This document shows positions 12,592 to 24,474 of a stretch of 64,000 nt of DNA, piece by piece (the first letter of the stretch is position 1; every line of letters begins with the position of its first letter). The position numbers and the translations under genes are program-made. The notes under the pieces are model-generated. The model made no database searches. It was given only the letters and a program-made list of their open reading frames with translations, and had not been told where the DNA came from. Location: the NCBI GenBank assembly GCA_946894095.1, contig OX335642.1:22889021-22953020 (forward strand). Direction: 5' to 3'. The DNA is from Incurvaria masculella. Taxonomy: Eukaryota > Arthropoda > Insecta > Lepidoptera > Incurvariidae.

Positions 12592-12835
12592 GGGTTCCGT
12601 ACCCAAAGGGTGAAAACGGAACCCTATTACTAAGCCTCCGCTGTCCGTCCGTCCGTCCGTCCGTCCGTCCGTCCGTCCGTCCGTCCGTCCGTCTGTCCGT
12701 CTGTCTCAGGGCTGTATCTCAGAAACCGTGATAGCTAGACAGTTGGAATTTTCACAGAGTGTGTATTTCCCTTGCCGCTAGAACAACAAATCATAGACAT
12801 TACGAAATAGTTAGAATTAAAGGGGGTCCCCATAC
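12592..12835 (+). repeat. TCCG-type dispersed repeat with microsatellite
   Basis: Begins AGGGTTCCGTACCCAAAGGG, passes 'cctattactaagcctccgctg', then about a dozen TCCG units (12643-12692), then 'agggctgtatctcag' and 'ttttcacagagtgtgtat'. This is a very common lepidopteran dispersed repeat (from general knowledge). Confidence 0.85.
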
Positions 12836-13414
12836 AACATACGTCTATATTGTCTATCCCGCTCGCACCCACTTCGCTGAGCCCGGCGTATGCCCCCCGC
12901 GCCGCGCCGCGACACGCGCGCCGCCTCCCCGCACGCCAGTCTGCTCGATAGTCTTCTCGCTCACACGTGCTAGACTTTATACACGCTGCGCGCGCATCTA
13001 GGTCTATGACTACTTTATATAGATGAACGCTCGCCTCGCGTCGGCAGTTGGTCGCGGACCATTCTTCTTGTTCGGTGGGGCGTTCGGCGCGGCGCGCGTC
13101 TTCTATGCACGCGCGATGTATTTACGATGCTTCGTCAATAATTTATGAAGTCGGTTTGTAGGTATTAACGCCATATGCAAATTAGAGATTGAATATGATA
13201 CAACATAAGAATATATTAAAAAACATACATTTTTTAAATATACAAAGCAAACGTATAGCATAGCTTTAACTAATTTGTAAATAAAATTATATAATATTTA
13301 CATACAAATACATGTCAAATCAGTACATTTTTAATTGGATTTTATGAAATATACAAATAGTATATGGTTTTTTTAGTAAGTACCTGTATATGGATCGCAA
13401 TACAACACCTATTG
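12836..13414. other. GC-rich block, then AT-rich non-coding DNA
   Basis: 12890-13110 is very GC-rich (runs of gcgccgcg) in an AT-rich setting, resembling the GC-rich core at 47.03-47.46 kb. I see no splice-bounded reading frame with known homology. It then returns to AT-rich sequence. Confidence 0.5.
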
Positions 13415-13710
13415 ATTAACATGATATTCGCCCAATTCACCACATGAGAACTAGGTGCCATGCCAGGACCTTACTTATGCTGCACGGCTACGTTGAACTG
13501 GATGGAAAAATCTCTCTACATATTTTGAACGTACCTAATATTGAATTTTTAGAAACATCACATTATTGCTGTAATGGAACAGAGAAGCTTTGTAAAAAAT
13601 ATCTTAGCTATTTTTTATGCGACCAGACATGGATGGCTAATACCACACAACTACCGTTATGATATTAGCCCAATACACCTGATTCCCTAAGGAATCTATG
13701 GTGGGAAATC
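13415..13710 (-). repeat. Two minus-strand SINE fragments
   Basis: 13415-13535 is lower body (GGTGCCATGCCAGGACCTTA, then TTGAACTGGATGGAAAA). 13615-13710 is the 3' end of another copy (GACATGGATGGCTAATACCAC). Confidence 0.75.
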
Positions 13711-13744
13711 ACAAACCGATGAAGGAAAGAGTTATAGAAACATT

Positions 13745-14095
13745 AAAAAACATATTTTTCAAATACATATATTTTTATTACTGCTTTTTCAGTTTCAACG
13801 TTAGTTTTTTATGGAACCAGTAAACCTGGTAACCTACAAACCTACTGTAAGGTACTTTCAAGGCTAAACAATGAATCATTACTATCATTATAAAAATAAG
13901 AAACAAAAAAGAAGGACATATCTTTTTCCAACGAATGTGATTTGTATGTACGTATAATCGACCGTGAAGCAAGGACACTTTAATTAAAGAAAGAACCCAG
14001 TAAAAAGAACTACTTTACGAATATAATGCAAGGCTGGAACCGAACCAGCAAAACATACCATTTGCTGGTAGGTATTGAGTTATTCGGTCAAGTGA
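13745..14095. repeat. Dispersed repeat shared with 17165-17350
   Basis: Blocks 'gtataatcgaccgtgaa', 'ttaattaa(a/g)gaaagag', 'agtaaaaagaactactt' and 'aaggctgga(a/c)ccgaa' occur in the same order near 17.2 kb, and partly near 2.8 kb. Class unknown. Confidence 0.6.
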
Positions 14096-14145
14096 ACTAA
14101 AATATACCAGTTGGCATGGTACGAAATTTAACTAAACGTCAAACT

Positions 14146-14262
14146 TAGCCCCGATTGCACGAAAGGACGGCTGAGTTAATCAATGTTCAAACACGTCACT
14201 TTTAGTAAACCCCTTGGAGTTGACGTTGATTTTGATTTTTTGTCCTTTCGTGCACTCGGCCC
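14146..14262. mobile_element. Small MITE-like inverted repeat
   Basis: Ends are inverted: CCCCGATTGCACGAAAGGAC left and GTCCTTTCGTGCACTCGG right, 117 bp in all, no coding. Target duplication not clear. Confidence 0.65.
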
Positions 14263-14689
14263 TCATTTTGCCTCCTTTGCCTATTCACCTGCTATGCACC
14301 TAGCGAATGATTTATCATGGTAACCAAACCACCCTGGATATTTGAAGGGCTTTAAAATGATACAATTATGTTCATGATATGATTATATTAAGGGTAGATG
14401 TTTTTTGGAGACACATTTATGTTGATTTCACATAATACGGTTAGAATCTGATAATTTGTCATATCGAGACGACTGTTGTTAATTTTTTTGAAATAGGCTT
14501 TGTAATGCATATTATAAAAATAAATATTTTTCCACGTTGCTTAAGTTACATTATTCTTCATGTATCAATTCTCGATTGAAGTTCCTCTCTTTTAGTAAAA
14601 AAAATATATATATTTTTTTGTAATGAAAACAAAAAAAAACAATTTAATGATATTTTTTTATATTCATCGTTACATTCAGCATTGGATGT

Positions 14690-14975
14690 TTGTAGCGGGT
14701 TCAAATCCCTGCCCCGTTTATGAATCACTTTCTTTCTTTTTCAGAATTGGATGAATGAATTTCGTTACGAATGCGAGTTTGTTGGGAGATGTTTGGATCC
14801 ATGTTAAACTATAGGTGCCCTTTCCCTACGATTGGTACCATCGCATGAGATGATAATACCTATGGTTGAAACGGCAATAATAAATTGTCCATGTTTTCCA
14901 TACAGTTCAATGTAGCCGTGGTCGTAAATAGAAGATCCTGGCATGTCACCTGATTCCTTCGGAAATGAGGGTAAT
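14690..14975 (+). repeat. SINE, tRNA-type head, decayed
   Basis: Box B (GGGTTCAAATCCC) at the left, then 'atttcgttacgaatgcgag', then the body with TTTTCCATACAGTTCAATGT and 'cctggcatgtcacctga'. Confidence 0.8.
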
Positions 14976-15014
14976 AGCGGGTAGAGGCGAAGTTCAGAAG
15001 GCACAACCGAGGTT

Positions 15015-15088
15015 CCGTAATTTCCTTAAATATACGACGGTACGGAACCCTTCGTGCGCGAGTCCGACTCGCACTTGGCCGGTTTTTT
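15015..15088 (+). repeat. 3' end of the TCCG-type repeat
   Basis: ACGGTACGGAACCCTTCGTG, then 'gagtccgactcgcacttggccgg' followed by a T run. This is the other end of the element seen in full at 22945-23256. Confidence 0.8.
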
Positions 15089-15254
15089 TAAGTAACCGGA
15101 CACACATAGATGGCTCGACTCACATACTCAGCTATGCTAGTTATTCCAATCATAATTACTCCGTGTTCTTAGTGTCCCATCCACGGAGATCTATTTATGT
15201 TATCTGTGAGCCCAACACATCGAATGCTGGAATGGAATGGAATTAAGTGAGATG

Positions 15255-15360
15255 CTAGAACAGGCCTACAGTGAACTGGATGGAAAAAACGGAAAATTAT
15301 TATTAACCCCTTAGACCACCTTTTCATCCAACGCGATGGTACCAACCCAAACGAGCTTTA
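15255..15360 (-). repeat. SINE body fragment, minus
   Basis: GTGAACTGGATGGAAAA and CGATGGTACCAACCCAAACG blocks. Confidence 0.7.
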
Positions 15361-15698
15361 CCATACTAGGTAATCATTTAAATAAAAAAAAAATAGGATT
15401 TTGTTTTAAGGTGCGCGGTGAATATTTATTCAGTTTAAAGCTATGTAAATACCATATAAATAGGATGTACTGCGCGCGCATACCTATTAGGTTTGTGTTA
15501 AAGACTCGCAAGGTCTGTTCGATCGAGGTTCTTTCTAGTTTAATAGAATATTTTGACGACCCAACCACAGAAATTAAAGCTCGTGCATCGGTAATATGAG
15601 TTTCAGCGACCTCTACATTTGAAGCATTGTAATCAGATTTTAAAAATAATCAGAAAAAGTATTGGTCGTGACATTCGAAGAAGGCAGGATTCGTGCAT

Positions 15699-16244
15699 CG
15701 GTATTCCAGTGCCATAAAAAGTCGCGCATAAAAGTACAATAACACTGAATTCCATGGAAAAGATCACTGTTTTGAGTATTTTTAGGGTTCCGTACCCAAA
15801 GGGTGCCAACGGAACCCTATTACTAAACCTCCGCTGTCCGTCCGTCCGGCCGTCCGTCTGTCACAGGGCTGTATCTCATGAACCGTAATAGTAAGGCAGC
15901 TAATGATTATATTTTCTTATAGATTTTTTATAGATGATATTTTCACAGAGTATGTATAATTAATTAATTAATATAATTATTATTTTTTAATTATACCTAT
16001 TTGTTGTTATGGCGGTAAAATAAATACACACTCTGTGAACATTTCAGCTGCCTACCTATTATGGTTCATGAGATACAGCCCTGTGACAGACGGACGGACG
16101 GACGGACAGCGGACGCTTAGTAATAGGGTTCCGTTTTTACCCTTTGGGTACGGAACCCTAAAAATACTCAAAACCGTGATCTTTTCCATGGAATTCAGTG
16201 TTATTGTACTTTTATGCGCGACTTTTTATGGCACTGGAACACCG
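15699..16244. repeat. Large palindrome built on the TCCG-type repeat
   Basis: Arms of about 220-255 bp face each other across an AT-rich centre (15955-16025). Both arms contain the TCCG-type repeat. The inverted match continues outside it: GTATTCCAGTGCCATAAAAA at the left edge and TTTTTATGGCACTGGAACAC at the right. The flanks are therefore part of the inverted duplication. Confidence 0.85.
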
Positions 16245-16554
16245 TAGGGTTCCGTAAACCCTAAAAACTAAGTTTATATGGGGAACATATCTCAACGGTG
16301 TAACATCATTTGCCGTCAGCTTTCGCGCTATCCGAGGTACGTCACGCTTCTGTAGACTTCGCTAATCCTGCACAAGTCGCCCATTCTTTCCAGCTCAGCC
16401 CGGAAGCTTTACTGGCAGGCTCATAAGTGTGTCTTAAAAAGGGACCTCATCTCTTTAGTTGCCTTAGGGCTGGCGGATGAGGACGTCTGCTGCAACGTGC
16501 AGTTGCCTGCAGAAGGTTAATTATGTAACTGCAACTGTTTGTATTGTTTTTTTA

Positions 16555-16978
16555 TGTAACTGGACATTAATGGCTAATATCACACCTCAATACATGAAAT
16601 AATCCCAATACACCGCAGTTTGGAAGGAGTTAGGTGCCATGCCAGGGCCTTCCCTTTATAAGCACGGCTACATTGAACTAGACCGAAAATACAGACCATT
16701 TTTAATTAATTGCAGAGTTGACTATGCATACATTCAATGGGATAATACCAACCCGGACGGGCTTAACGCTACCACCTAGTACGGCAAGGGAACCTACAGT
16801 TTCACATGGGTTCCCAACCTTGGAACAGCTCGCATTCGTAACAAAATGCAATTATTAAATTGAATAAGAAGAAAATAAAAACTCAGAAAGGGAAAGGAAA
16901 TGGTGCATGACCGGGGTGAGGATTTGAACCCATAACCTCTCCCATGAAAGGCGAGACCTCTAGTACACGAGCTGTACC
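16555..16978 (-). repeat. Near full-length SINE, tRNA-type head, minus
   Basis: Complete order on the minus strand: box-B region near 16917-16935, 'cattcgtaacaaaatgca' block, body with CGGCTACATTGAACTAGA, and the terminal 'ttaatggctaatatcac'. Confidence 0.85.
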
Positions 16979-17090
16979 TTGTTCGTGTTTTCCTCCCAGT
17001 TCAATATGCCGTGCTCATAAAGGAAAGTTCCTGGCATGGCACCATAATCTTTTGAGAATTTAGTGAGTTGTGCTGATATCAAATATAACT
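16979..17090 (+). repeat. SINE body fragment, plus
   Basis: TTCGTGTTTTCCTCCCAGTT then 'ttcctggcatggcacca'. It is head-to-head with the preceding copy. Confidence 0.7.
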
Positions 17091-17954
17091 TAAGATGTGG
17101 ACTAGCAACCCGTTTTCATTTCTATAACGCACTGTGATCATTCAACAGCGTTTTTAAGTAAATATATTATTCGTACCAAACATAAACGTTATTTTTTCCA
17201 AGAAATGTAAAATGCATGAATGTATAATCGACCGTGAAATCAAGATACATTAATTAAGGAAAGAGCACTGTAAAAAGAACTACTTTATGATTATACTACA
17301 AGGCTGGACCCGAAACAGCAAAACATTCTATTCGCGGGTATTGCGTCTACCAATTTTGCCACTTGCTATATACCCATAATTTGGAATTCTCCTACAGTCC
17401 CTCTTCCCGCAATCAATGCCTCCTACTAACCGAGTGTTCAAGATTATACCTACATACATTGATTAAACGCTTTGCCTGCGTTGGGGATATTGACTGCAAA
17501 TATTGTATATCAAACTTATATTTTTTTCTCTAATACCTTCTTAAAAATAACTTCTGCCTTCAAAGTCTACTATTTGATATTACATGGCTGGGTAGCAAAA
17601 TCTCGACTAACATAATAACATCTTATCCTAAATTAATATGTAATATAATCTAAATTATTCTGATGTAATAAAATATCCTGCAAAAGAAAGAGACCTCGTT
17701 TTCGTCCTTAAATAGGTTTCAGGCCCCCATGCAAAAAGTCCTAAGTGTCGGATGCAGCCAGCGTAGATAAGGCAGTGCCCGCTGCCAACATCTACTAACT
17801 ATGTACGACTACCTACTTCAGTACCTCAAATCAAAAGGTAGAAGAAGTGCCACCGAGCGTCGCCAATTTTCTAGAACTGCAAAACCGACATAAGTACATG
17901 TTGCATGGAACCCCCATTATAAAATGTACAGAAAATGCACAGTGAAAATTCAAA
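17091..17954. other. Non-coding; dispersed repeat at 17165-17350
   Basis: Contains the second copy of the repeat at 13745-14095. The rest is unrecognised. Confidence 0.5.
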
Positions 17955-18085
17955 GTACCCGAAATATATCTAATCTTGAAGGTATTATTTGAAGCGGCAA
18001 GGAAAAGTGTCCGAGTTTTCCATGCAGTTCAATGGCACCTAGTACCCATTTGGTGTGTTAGGCTAATATCATGACAGTTCGTATA
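17955..18085 (+). repeat. SINE body fragment, plus
   Basis: GAAGCGGCAAGGAAAAGTGT, 'ttttccatgcagttcaatgg' and 'ggctaatatcatgac' blocks. Confidence 0.65.
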
Positions 18086-18805
18086 AGCTATTTATGTCCA
18101 GATACATAAAAAAAACGTGACCTTTGCAGTAAAATAAGGCGCTGATCGGTCTTTGACACTTCCGACTCAAACAAACGCTATGCTTGATGGTTAACTGATA
18201 TTTCATAGAAAACGATTGCCTCGGTATTCAGTCTGCGAAATTTGAATAGAAAATAAAATTTCTTTAAGCCCAAAATTAGCGCAGGGTTGCCAATCATAAA
18301 CTTTTCTGAAATTAATTAATAATCAAATTCGACAGTTTCTGCTCGCGAGAACTTTTCAAATTTTGTTCGAAATCGTGACAATTGTAGCCAAGAGGATTCA
18401 TTTGGGAATCATTTCGATTGTTATATCTCTCGTGAACAACCTAATATTTGTGATGAGCTTCAAAACTATAGCAACTGTTGTAATCCAGTTATTTCTTAAT
18501 GGTGATTTGGTTATTAAGTTGGTAAATTAAAGAAAACATATTTTTCATGACATAAATTATGTTATGAATTTCTTAGTGCATTGTGATGTGCGTGATCTTG
18601 TCAATTTTAACTAATAGGTATCCGATCTTTTCTATTAAATATTATTACATATAAGGGGATTTGAAGATCCATAGGGGAGTCAAGATACTTTTAACTATTT
18701 CTGCTGCAAGTCTCAGAAAATAAAAAGTGGTTTGAACTTCCATCAACCCAGTCTTATTTATAATTTTTTATTAAGTCACTCAATTACGTTATTCGTACAC
18801 ATTCA
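18086..18805. other. Non-coding, nothing recognised
   Basis: AT-rich without recognisable genes or terminal repeats. Confidence 0.5.
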
Positions 18806-19197
18806 AGCGGCTCATCGTCATGGTGCGCGGAGATTTACTTCCCAGTCCAGAGGTCACGGGTTCTACACCGCGCTCTCAACAGTAAAACCAACAGTTTTAT
18901 ATGAAATCCGAATTACGGACGACACCCACGGCAATTAAAAGGATTTCACGTTAAAATATAGGTGCCCTTCCTTTTACTGAGTGGTAGAGTACACCGCGCC
19001 CAGGTTGATACCATCGCATTGAATCACCGATGATCGAAGCGGCAATGAAAATTGTCCGTGTTTTCCATGCAGTGCAATTATCTGTGCAATAAAATGAAGA
19101 TCCTGGCATGGCACCTAGTTCTTATAAGGTATATTGGGCTAATATCGTGACAATAGGTGTGGTATTAGCCATCCATGTCCAGTCATATAAAAAAAGT
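18806..19197 (+). repeat. SINE with tRNA-type head, plus
   Basis: Head 'gcggctcatcgtcatggtgcg' and box B (CACGGGTTCTACACC), then the shared body (GATCGAAGCGGCAATGAAAA, CCTGGCATGGCACCTAGT) and an A-run at 19188. Confidence 0.8.
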
Positions 19198-20470
19198 CAG
19201 GCAACTTATATTATTTCCAAGTGCCGGATTTGGATTTGATAATGTGAAGGTCCTGAATTGCACCTACATAGCTCCTTTAGGAATATGGTTGACTCATAAC
19301 ATACCTACTTTCACAACGACTCGGGAAGGAAGCCTACCATTGAACATGGGTTCCATCCAACCCATAAGTGGCCCGCATTCAGTAAATATTGTAATTGAAG
19401 AGAGAACAAAAGTTACTAGCATTGAACAAAGCCAAATTCGTACATGCATCCAGCGAGGGTGCAGGCTTAGTTTCAAGCGCTGGATGCAGGCCTCCCCCTC
19501 CCTGCACAACCCCCTTCCCCCCGCACTGTTCGTTCCGTAACGAACGCGACACTTCTTGAATATGCATGAACATAAATAAAACTGAAATCGTCTCGAACAA
19601 CGTTCCACAGGCAAATGTTACTCTTCAGAGTTGGCAAAACTTGTGGTAACGACAGCTGAGCGTGTAGAACAAAATGGTAATTAACTTAATTATTACGATG
19701 CATAAAGAATATGTGTGTAGAATAGACACCTTATTTAAAGTGGTTAGCAGTTCAAATAACTTATTTTTAAGGAGGGACGGGGCTGGACCAATAACGTGTT
19801 TTTGTGTAGAATCGACCATAGACATCGTCATGTTAATCATCAATCAAAATTTCAGTAAAAATAACTATTTTCTAAGTACTAAAATTTAGTAATGGAATTA
19901 TTAGTCAACCTTTCGCGGGTAGTATATCTATTCCGCAACACGCTCTCTTCTCCATAACTGTGAATTCTTGGCTCCTTCATCGAAATGCCAAAGTGTCATC
20001 CAACATTGAGTTAGACGCGAAAAGACGAGCGTTATCCATCGCGAGGATAGCGAGTGATTCATCATATCGTTCCAGAGGAGGTGTAGAGCAACAGAAGTAA
20101 CGACGAATTTAATTGGGAAGAGACAAGAATCCACGGCTGCCGGACGGACAGCGCACTAGTTTCTTGCCAATTTTATGATCGTACTTGGACTTGGCAAGAC
20201 TTGGAGGAAATATTTAGGGCGCGTCTTGCCACAAGGTACGTTCCAGCAGGCATTATCTATAGGCCTGGTTTTTGGCCTCAACGCGATACAGCATTGGCGG
20301 TTGAACTAGAGTTTGTTAATTTAGGTCTGGTACAACAGAGGATGGAATCAAAAAATCCATACCCTGTTTATCTCGGGCAGACTCGGCGCATCTAGATGTG
20401 TCCGGGGTGGCAAAGCAGACCTCCTGTTAAGGGAAGATTCCAAGGAAAGAGCGGAATTTTTATCATCGTG
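19198..20470. other. Non-coding, nothing recognised
   Basis: The longest ORF here (121 codons from 19175) starts inside the SINE tail and has no recognisable homology. I see no gene. Confidence 0.5.
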
Positions 20471-20473
20471 CTG

Positions 20474-20711
20474 GGGGTCCATTCAGGGCAAAAGTGAGTT
20501 CGAATTCGTCACTAAATATCAACTCACTTTTTTAAATAGTCAATGTTCCCACACTTCTAGAACATCATTACAGTTAGGTAAAAATCTGGTCCCGTAAATA
20601 CGTTGGAAGTATAAATAACGGTTCCGTTATTTAAATGATAATATATTTCCCAGCTATTTTTAGGTTAACTCACTCCCGAACTCAAACTCACTCTTGCCCT
20701 GAATGGACCCC
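20474..20711. mobile_element. MITE with 27-bp inverted ends, CTG duplication
   Basis: Left end GGGGTCCATTCAGGGCAAAA, right end TTGCCCTGAATGGACCCC, each continuing into an AGTGAGTT/AACTCACT block. CTG is present on both sides (20471-20473, 20712-20714), fitting a 3-bp target duplication. No coding capacity. Confidence 0.8.
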
Positions 20712-20714
20712 CTG

Positions 20715-21469
20715 ATGCTTGTAGTGTCATAGTTTATTAAAGTTATTATTGCAATAAAACATTATTGAGCATTGTGAATTGAAACTCGATGAAACTAAAA
20801 AGCCAATGACGACTTATTTTAAGAAATCCAAATACAGATTTGTTTGTTGGAACTATGTTCCTTTATCGCTCGTTTGGTGGATGAGGAGCTAGACAGGAAA
20901 TGTGTCTGACATTTTTCATCTCCAAGAGATAGCGACACTTTTGCTGTAAAAGATGCAAGGCTTCAGTACTCTAGTCCATTTCGTCTTTAACTTACGACAC
21001 ACATCGATATTTACATGCATTATCAATCAATAATTTCTTCAAACCCTGAACGTATTGTATACTCTGATTGAGGATAGTGCTCTGCGCATAGAGATATTGA
21101 GATATTTCCTTGAAACGACTCCAATTCATTATTTTGTGTTGGGGCTCATAGCAAAGTCAGCATTGCGCCAGCCCTACCACATGGTACACTCATACGCAAA
21201 ATCACAAACCATTTGGTGTTCACAATTTCTAATTACTAGTTATTCGCAAAGAATGTATTTTAAGTTATATTAGGCTAATGTTTTTGTATATTTATCCCAG
21301 GAATCATTCAACTGAGAAACCGCTGAGCTCACCAAGCAATTAAATACATCAGCCAACTTTCTTTACCTCCATGACATAACCCCAAATAAATGAGATTTTA
21401 ATGTCATAACTATTAAATACATAACAATACGTTTATAACCTTTCAAGCAATTCGTGTTTTCGTCACTGG
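20715..21469. other. Non-coding, nothing recognised
   Basis: No gene or repeat assigned. Confidence 0.5.
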
Positions 21470-21645
21470 ACATAGATGACTTTTACCACACCTCATGTCG
21501 TGATATTAGCCCAGCACCCCCCATTTCCGAAGAAGTTAAGTGCAATGTCAGTACCCTCCCTTTGTGACCACGGCGTTGTTGAAATGAATGGAACACATGG
21601 ACAATTGTTCACTGCAGCTTCTACCGACCAACATGGATGCACTGA
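21470..21645 (-). repeat. SINE 3' half, minus
   Basis: ATGTCGTGATATTAGCCCAG, then 'agtgcaatgtcagtaccc' and 'ggaacacatggacaattg' blocks. Confidence 0.7.
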
Positions 21646-22328
21646 ACCCTGACCCCCGTGGTATTTGTGATGGGGTCCATGTTAGATATGATGAAATACT
21701 GCGCGTGATCGACCTAAGAAAAGCAAGTTTCTTCCTTTCTCATTTTGAGGTCCGAAACCCTAAAAACGTGAAATTAATTCGCTGTTATTTTTGTTTTCAC
21801 TTGAGGGATAAATGCGCCAAATTGCTTCATAGCCTCGTCCCTAATGCCCTCATAAATAAATTACCTTTTCTTGATAACAAATTATGTCCACTGATTCAAT
21901 TAAGGGCGGAACCTTCGCTCTCGCGGAACTCGGAAACTGTGTTGGAAATAAATTATCATATTTTAATGGCCAAGTTGATGCGAGCGGGAAACTAAATTGT
22001 TTGAATACAATTAATTTGCATCGAAACAAACATGGAATTAACCTATACGACCTTAGTATATTTCAGTATATTTTTCTTACGTTAACCTAGGACTGGCATC
22101 ACATGCCTTTGAAAACGGATAATTTCATGTACAACCAAGGAAATTTTATACTACGCGAAAATTTCCTTCAAAATACAGCAAAATAGCGTGTGATGCGGGA
22201 TTAATATCGGTAACGGGGATTTTTCGAGTTCCAACGTTACGTAATAACACGTAAGAACATCACAGGATGCTATTTAGTGTCACAAACATTCGATGTTGCG
22301 CGTCCCGAATTTGTAAGCGAACTAACGA
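21646..22328. other. Non-coding; one 135-codon ORF of unknown nature
   Basis: An ORF at 21588-21995 begins inside the SINE and shows no recognisable motif, so I do not call it a gene. Confidence 0.45.
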
Positions 22329-22677
22329 TGCACAATTAGATCGTAGCCTAGTGGCGCGGGGACTGGCCTAGCGTACCAAAGGCCCGGGTTCAATACCAAC
22401 TTGCACCACTGTCTTTCTCTTTCAGAGTTCGATAAGTGCATTTCATCACGAATGCGAGCTCCTGCCCGGGTTGGTACCATCGCATTTGATGAAAAGATGG
22501 TCGAAGCGGCAATGAAAAATTGTCCGTGTTTTCCATCCAGTTCTATGTAGCCATGCTCATACAAGGAAGGTCCTGGCATGGCACCTAATTCCTTCGGGAA
22601 TGTGGTGTATTGGGCTAATATCATAACGGTAGTTGTGTGGTATTTGCCATCCATGTCAGGTCGCATAAAAAAAAAAA
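22329..22677 (+). repeat. Well-preserved SINE, tRNA-type head
   Basis: Head TCGTAGCCTAGTGGCGCGG, box B (GGGTTCAATACC), CATTTCATCACGAATGCGAG, body with GATGGTCGAAGCGGCAATGA, and an A tail at 22667-22677. It lacks the short 'ggttcggaatcc... gtcccc' segment present in the 59.1-kb copy. Confidence 0.9.
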
Positions 22678-22825
22678 GACGTTTTGTACTAACTCGTGGC
22701 TGGTAGCATAGCCGTACGAATTAGTTTCGGCTTCTATTCCCGTCCGCCCATTCCACCACCGTGCTTCTGTGCCACACCGAGCAGCCAAGGCGCACTCAGC
22801 CCACGACGACGGTGGTATCCTAACC

Positions 22826-23363
22826 TGCAGGTCTATTCCTGGCATTCAGCAATCAGGAATCAGAAATCCTGAGTGTAGAAAACAGCTTTTATAGCGATTT
22901 TCAAAGCGTGTTTTTCTACGGAAAACTTTGATTGATTAAACAAGTGCGAGTCGGACTCGCACACGAAGGGTTCCGTACCATCGTAGAAAAAAAAAACCAA
23001 AAAATCACGTTTTTTGTATGGGAGCCCCCTTTAATTTTGATTGTTTTTTAATCTTACCTATTTGTTGTTATAGCGGCAAAATAAATACACACTCTGTGAA
23101 AATTTCAGCTGTCTAGCTGTTACGGTTACTGAGATACAGCCCTGTGACAGACGGACAGATGGACGGACGGACGGACGGACGGACGGATGGACGGACGGAC
23201 AGCGGAGGCTTAGTAATAGGGTTTCGTTTTCACCCTTTGGGTACGGAACCCTAAAAACTATGCTCCGGAATATTTTCGTCAAGAAAATCGCTTTGAAAAC
23301 TGCGGTTTTCTAGACTCAGGATTCCTGATTCCTGATTACAGAATGCCAGGAATAGACCTGCTG
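22826..23363. mobile_element. Foldback element with a TCCG-type repeat in its loop
   Basis: Left arm 22826-22910 and right arm 23289-23363 are inverted: GCAGGTCTATTCCTGGCATT left, AATGCCAGGAATAGACCTGC right, continuing through 'aatcaggaatcag' and 'aatcctgagtgtagaaaac'. The TCCG-type repeat (22945-23256, minus) fills the loop and is probably a later insertion. A related foldback lies at 52970-53087. Confidence 0.8.
22945..23256 (-). repeat. Full-length TCCG-type dispersed repeat, minus
   Basis: From AAGTGCGAGTCGGACTCGCA at the left to 'ctttgggtacggaaccct' at the right, with a GGAC microsatellite at 23147-23203. This copy shows both ends of the repeat family. Confidence 0.85.
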
Positions 23364-24474
23364 TACTGTGTGCAACGAGGTTATTTTCTCGGTGACTGTG
23401 TACGACATTACTGTGTATCACAAATAATAATTGTAACTGTCGTGTCCTGATTATGAAATTAAGAATGTATTATTATTATCATACGATCATCTGCCAGCGA
23501 ATTCTCAGCCCCAAGGATGGGAGTTGGATGGAAAACTGGCCAGCGGAGCGCAACCACAAAACACCGTCAATGTCCACGGGACGTAAATGGAAGAATGGCA
23601 TTCGCCTCAAAAACTAATACGTCTTTCCAGGGTTTGAACCTGGAGAAATACTTATCTGTTTCAGGCAGAGAACCTGAAATGATTGGAAAATCCGAAAAAC
23701 AAGCAACGTCTTTCATGACCTATATGTTTTGGGATCATAAGTTTAATATTGAAAGATCACCCCTTTTTTTGTTTATCCGAAATCTCCGCTCAAACGAAAC
23801 TAATTTGAATATTTTTTTGGATTTTCTAACAATATTGTAGTCCTTTGTAATCTTACGAAATCCCAGAGTCTTTGTTAATCCTAAAAACCTTTGTTAATCC
23901 CTTAAGAATCATTGGTAGTCCTTTAATAATAATAATAGTTTATTTCAGGCATGTACCCATAGACAAAAATAATTTAAATAACGAGGAATCTTTGGCAGTC
24001 CTTGGGAATCCTTGTGAATCTAGAAATGACAAGGTTATTTCGGTGTACACTTTTTGCTCGAGTGAGTGACCCCTCGGATTTTAAGCTTTATTTATTGGAC
24101 AATGAGATTGTTACAACAGTCACTCCGTACACGATTGCGGAGAAACGAGCACTTTCCGGTCAAATATTGGTATTGGTTGAACTTAAAGTCAAACAGATAT
24201 TTTCAGTCTTGCATTGGCAGTTTTGTTAAAAGCATTGCGAAGGAAGTATTGTTTTACAAATGGACGGAATATAAACGGGCAAATCTTTAGTAGAATAATG
24301 GAGGTTAGTGTTAAGGTTAATCTTCTATATTAGAAGTTTTTATTTAACTTGCCCTGTTAGTTTTTTTAGTGTGTATGGCCACAGAATAACTAGGTATGGG
24401 TAATATAATGTCGGAGAAAGGGTTTCTTCGCCTTTTATATAAAAACTCAAGAAATGTTAATTTTCAAGGTTTGA
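23364..24474. other. Non-coding with LINE-like tail
   Basis: At 23925-23965 (minus) is a (ATT)n-tailed LINE-like end ('aataataataatagtttatttcagg'), matching 38800-38845. Otherwise nothing is recognised. Confidence 0.5.

Noticed and set aside
19175..19540. A 121-codon ORF as a gene
   Set aside because: It begins in a SINE tail, has no recognisable motif and no splice or homology support.
21588..21995. A 135-codon ORF as a gene
   Set aside because: It starts inside a minus-strand SINE fragment; no recognisable domain.
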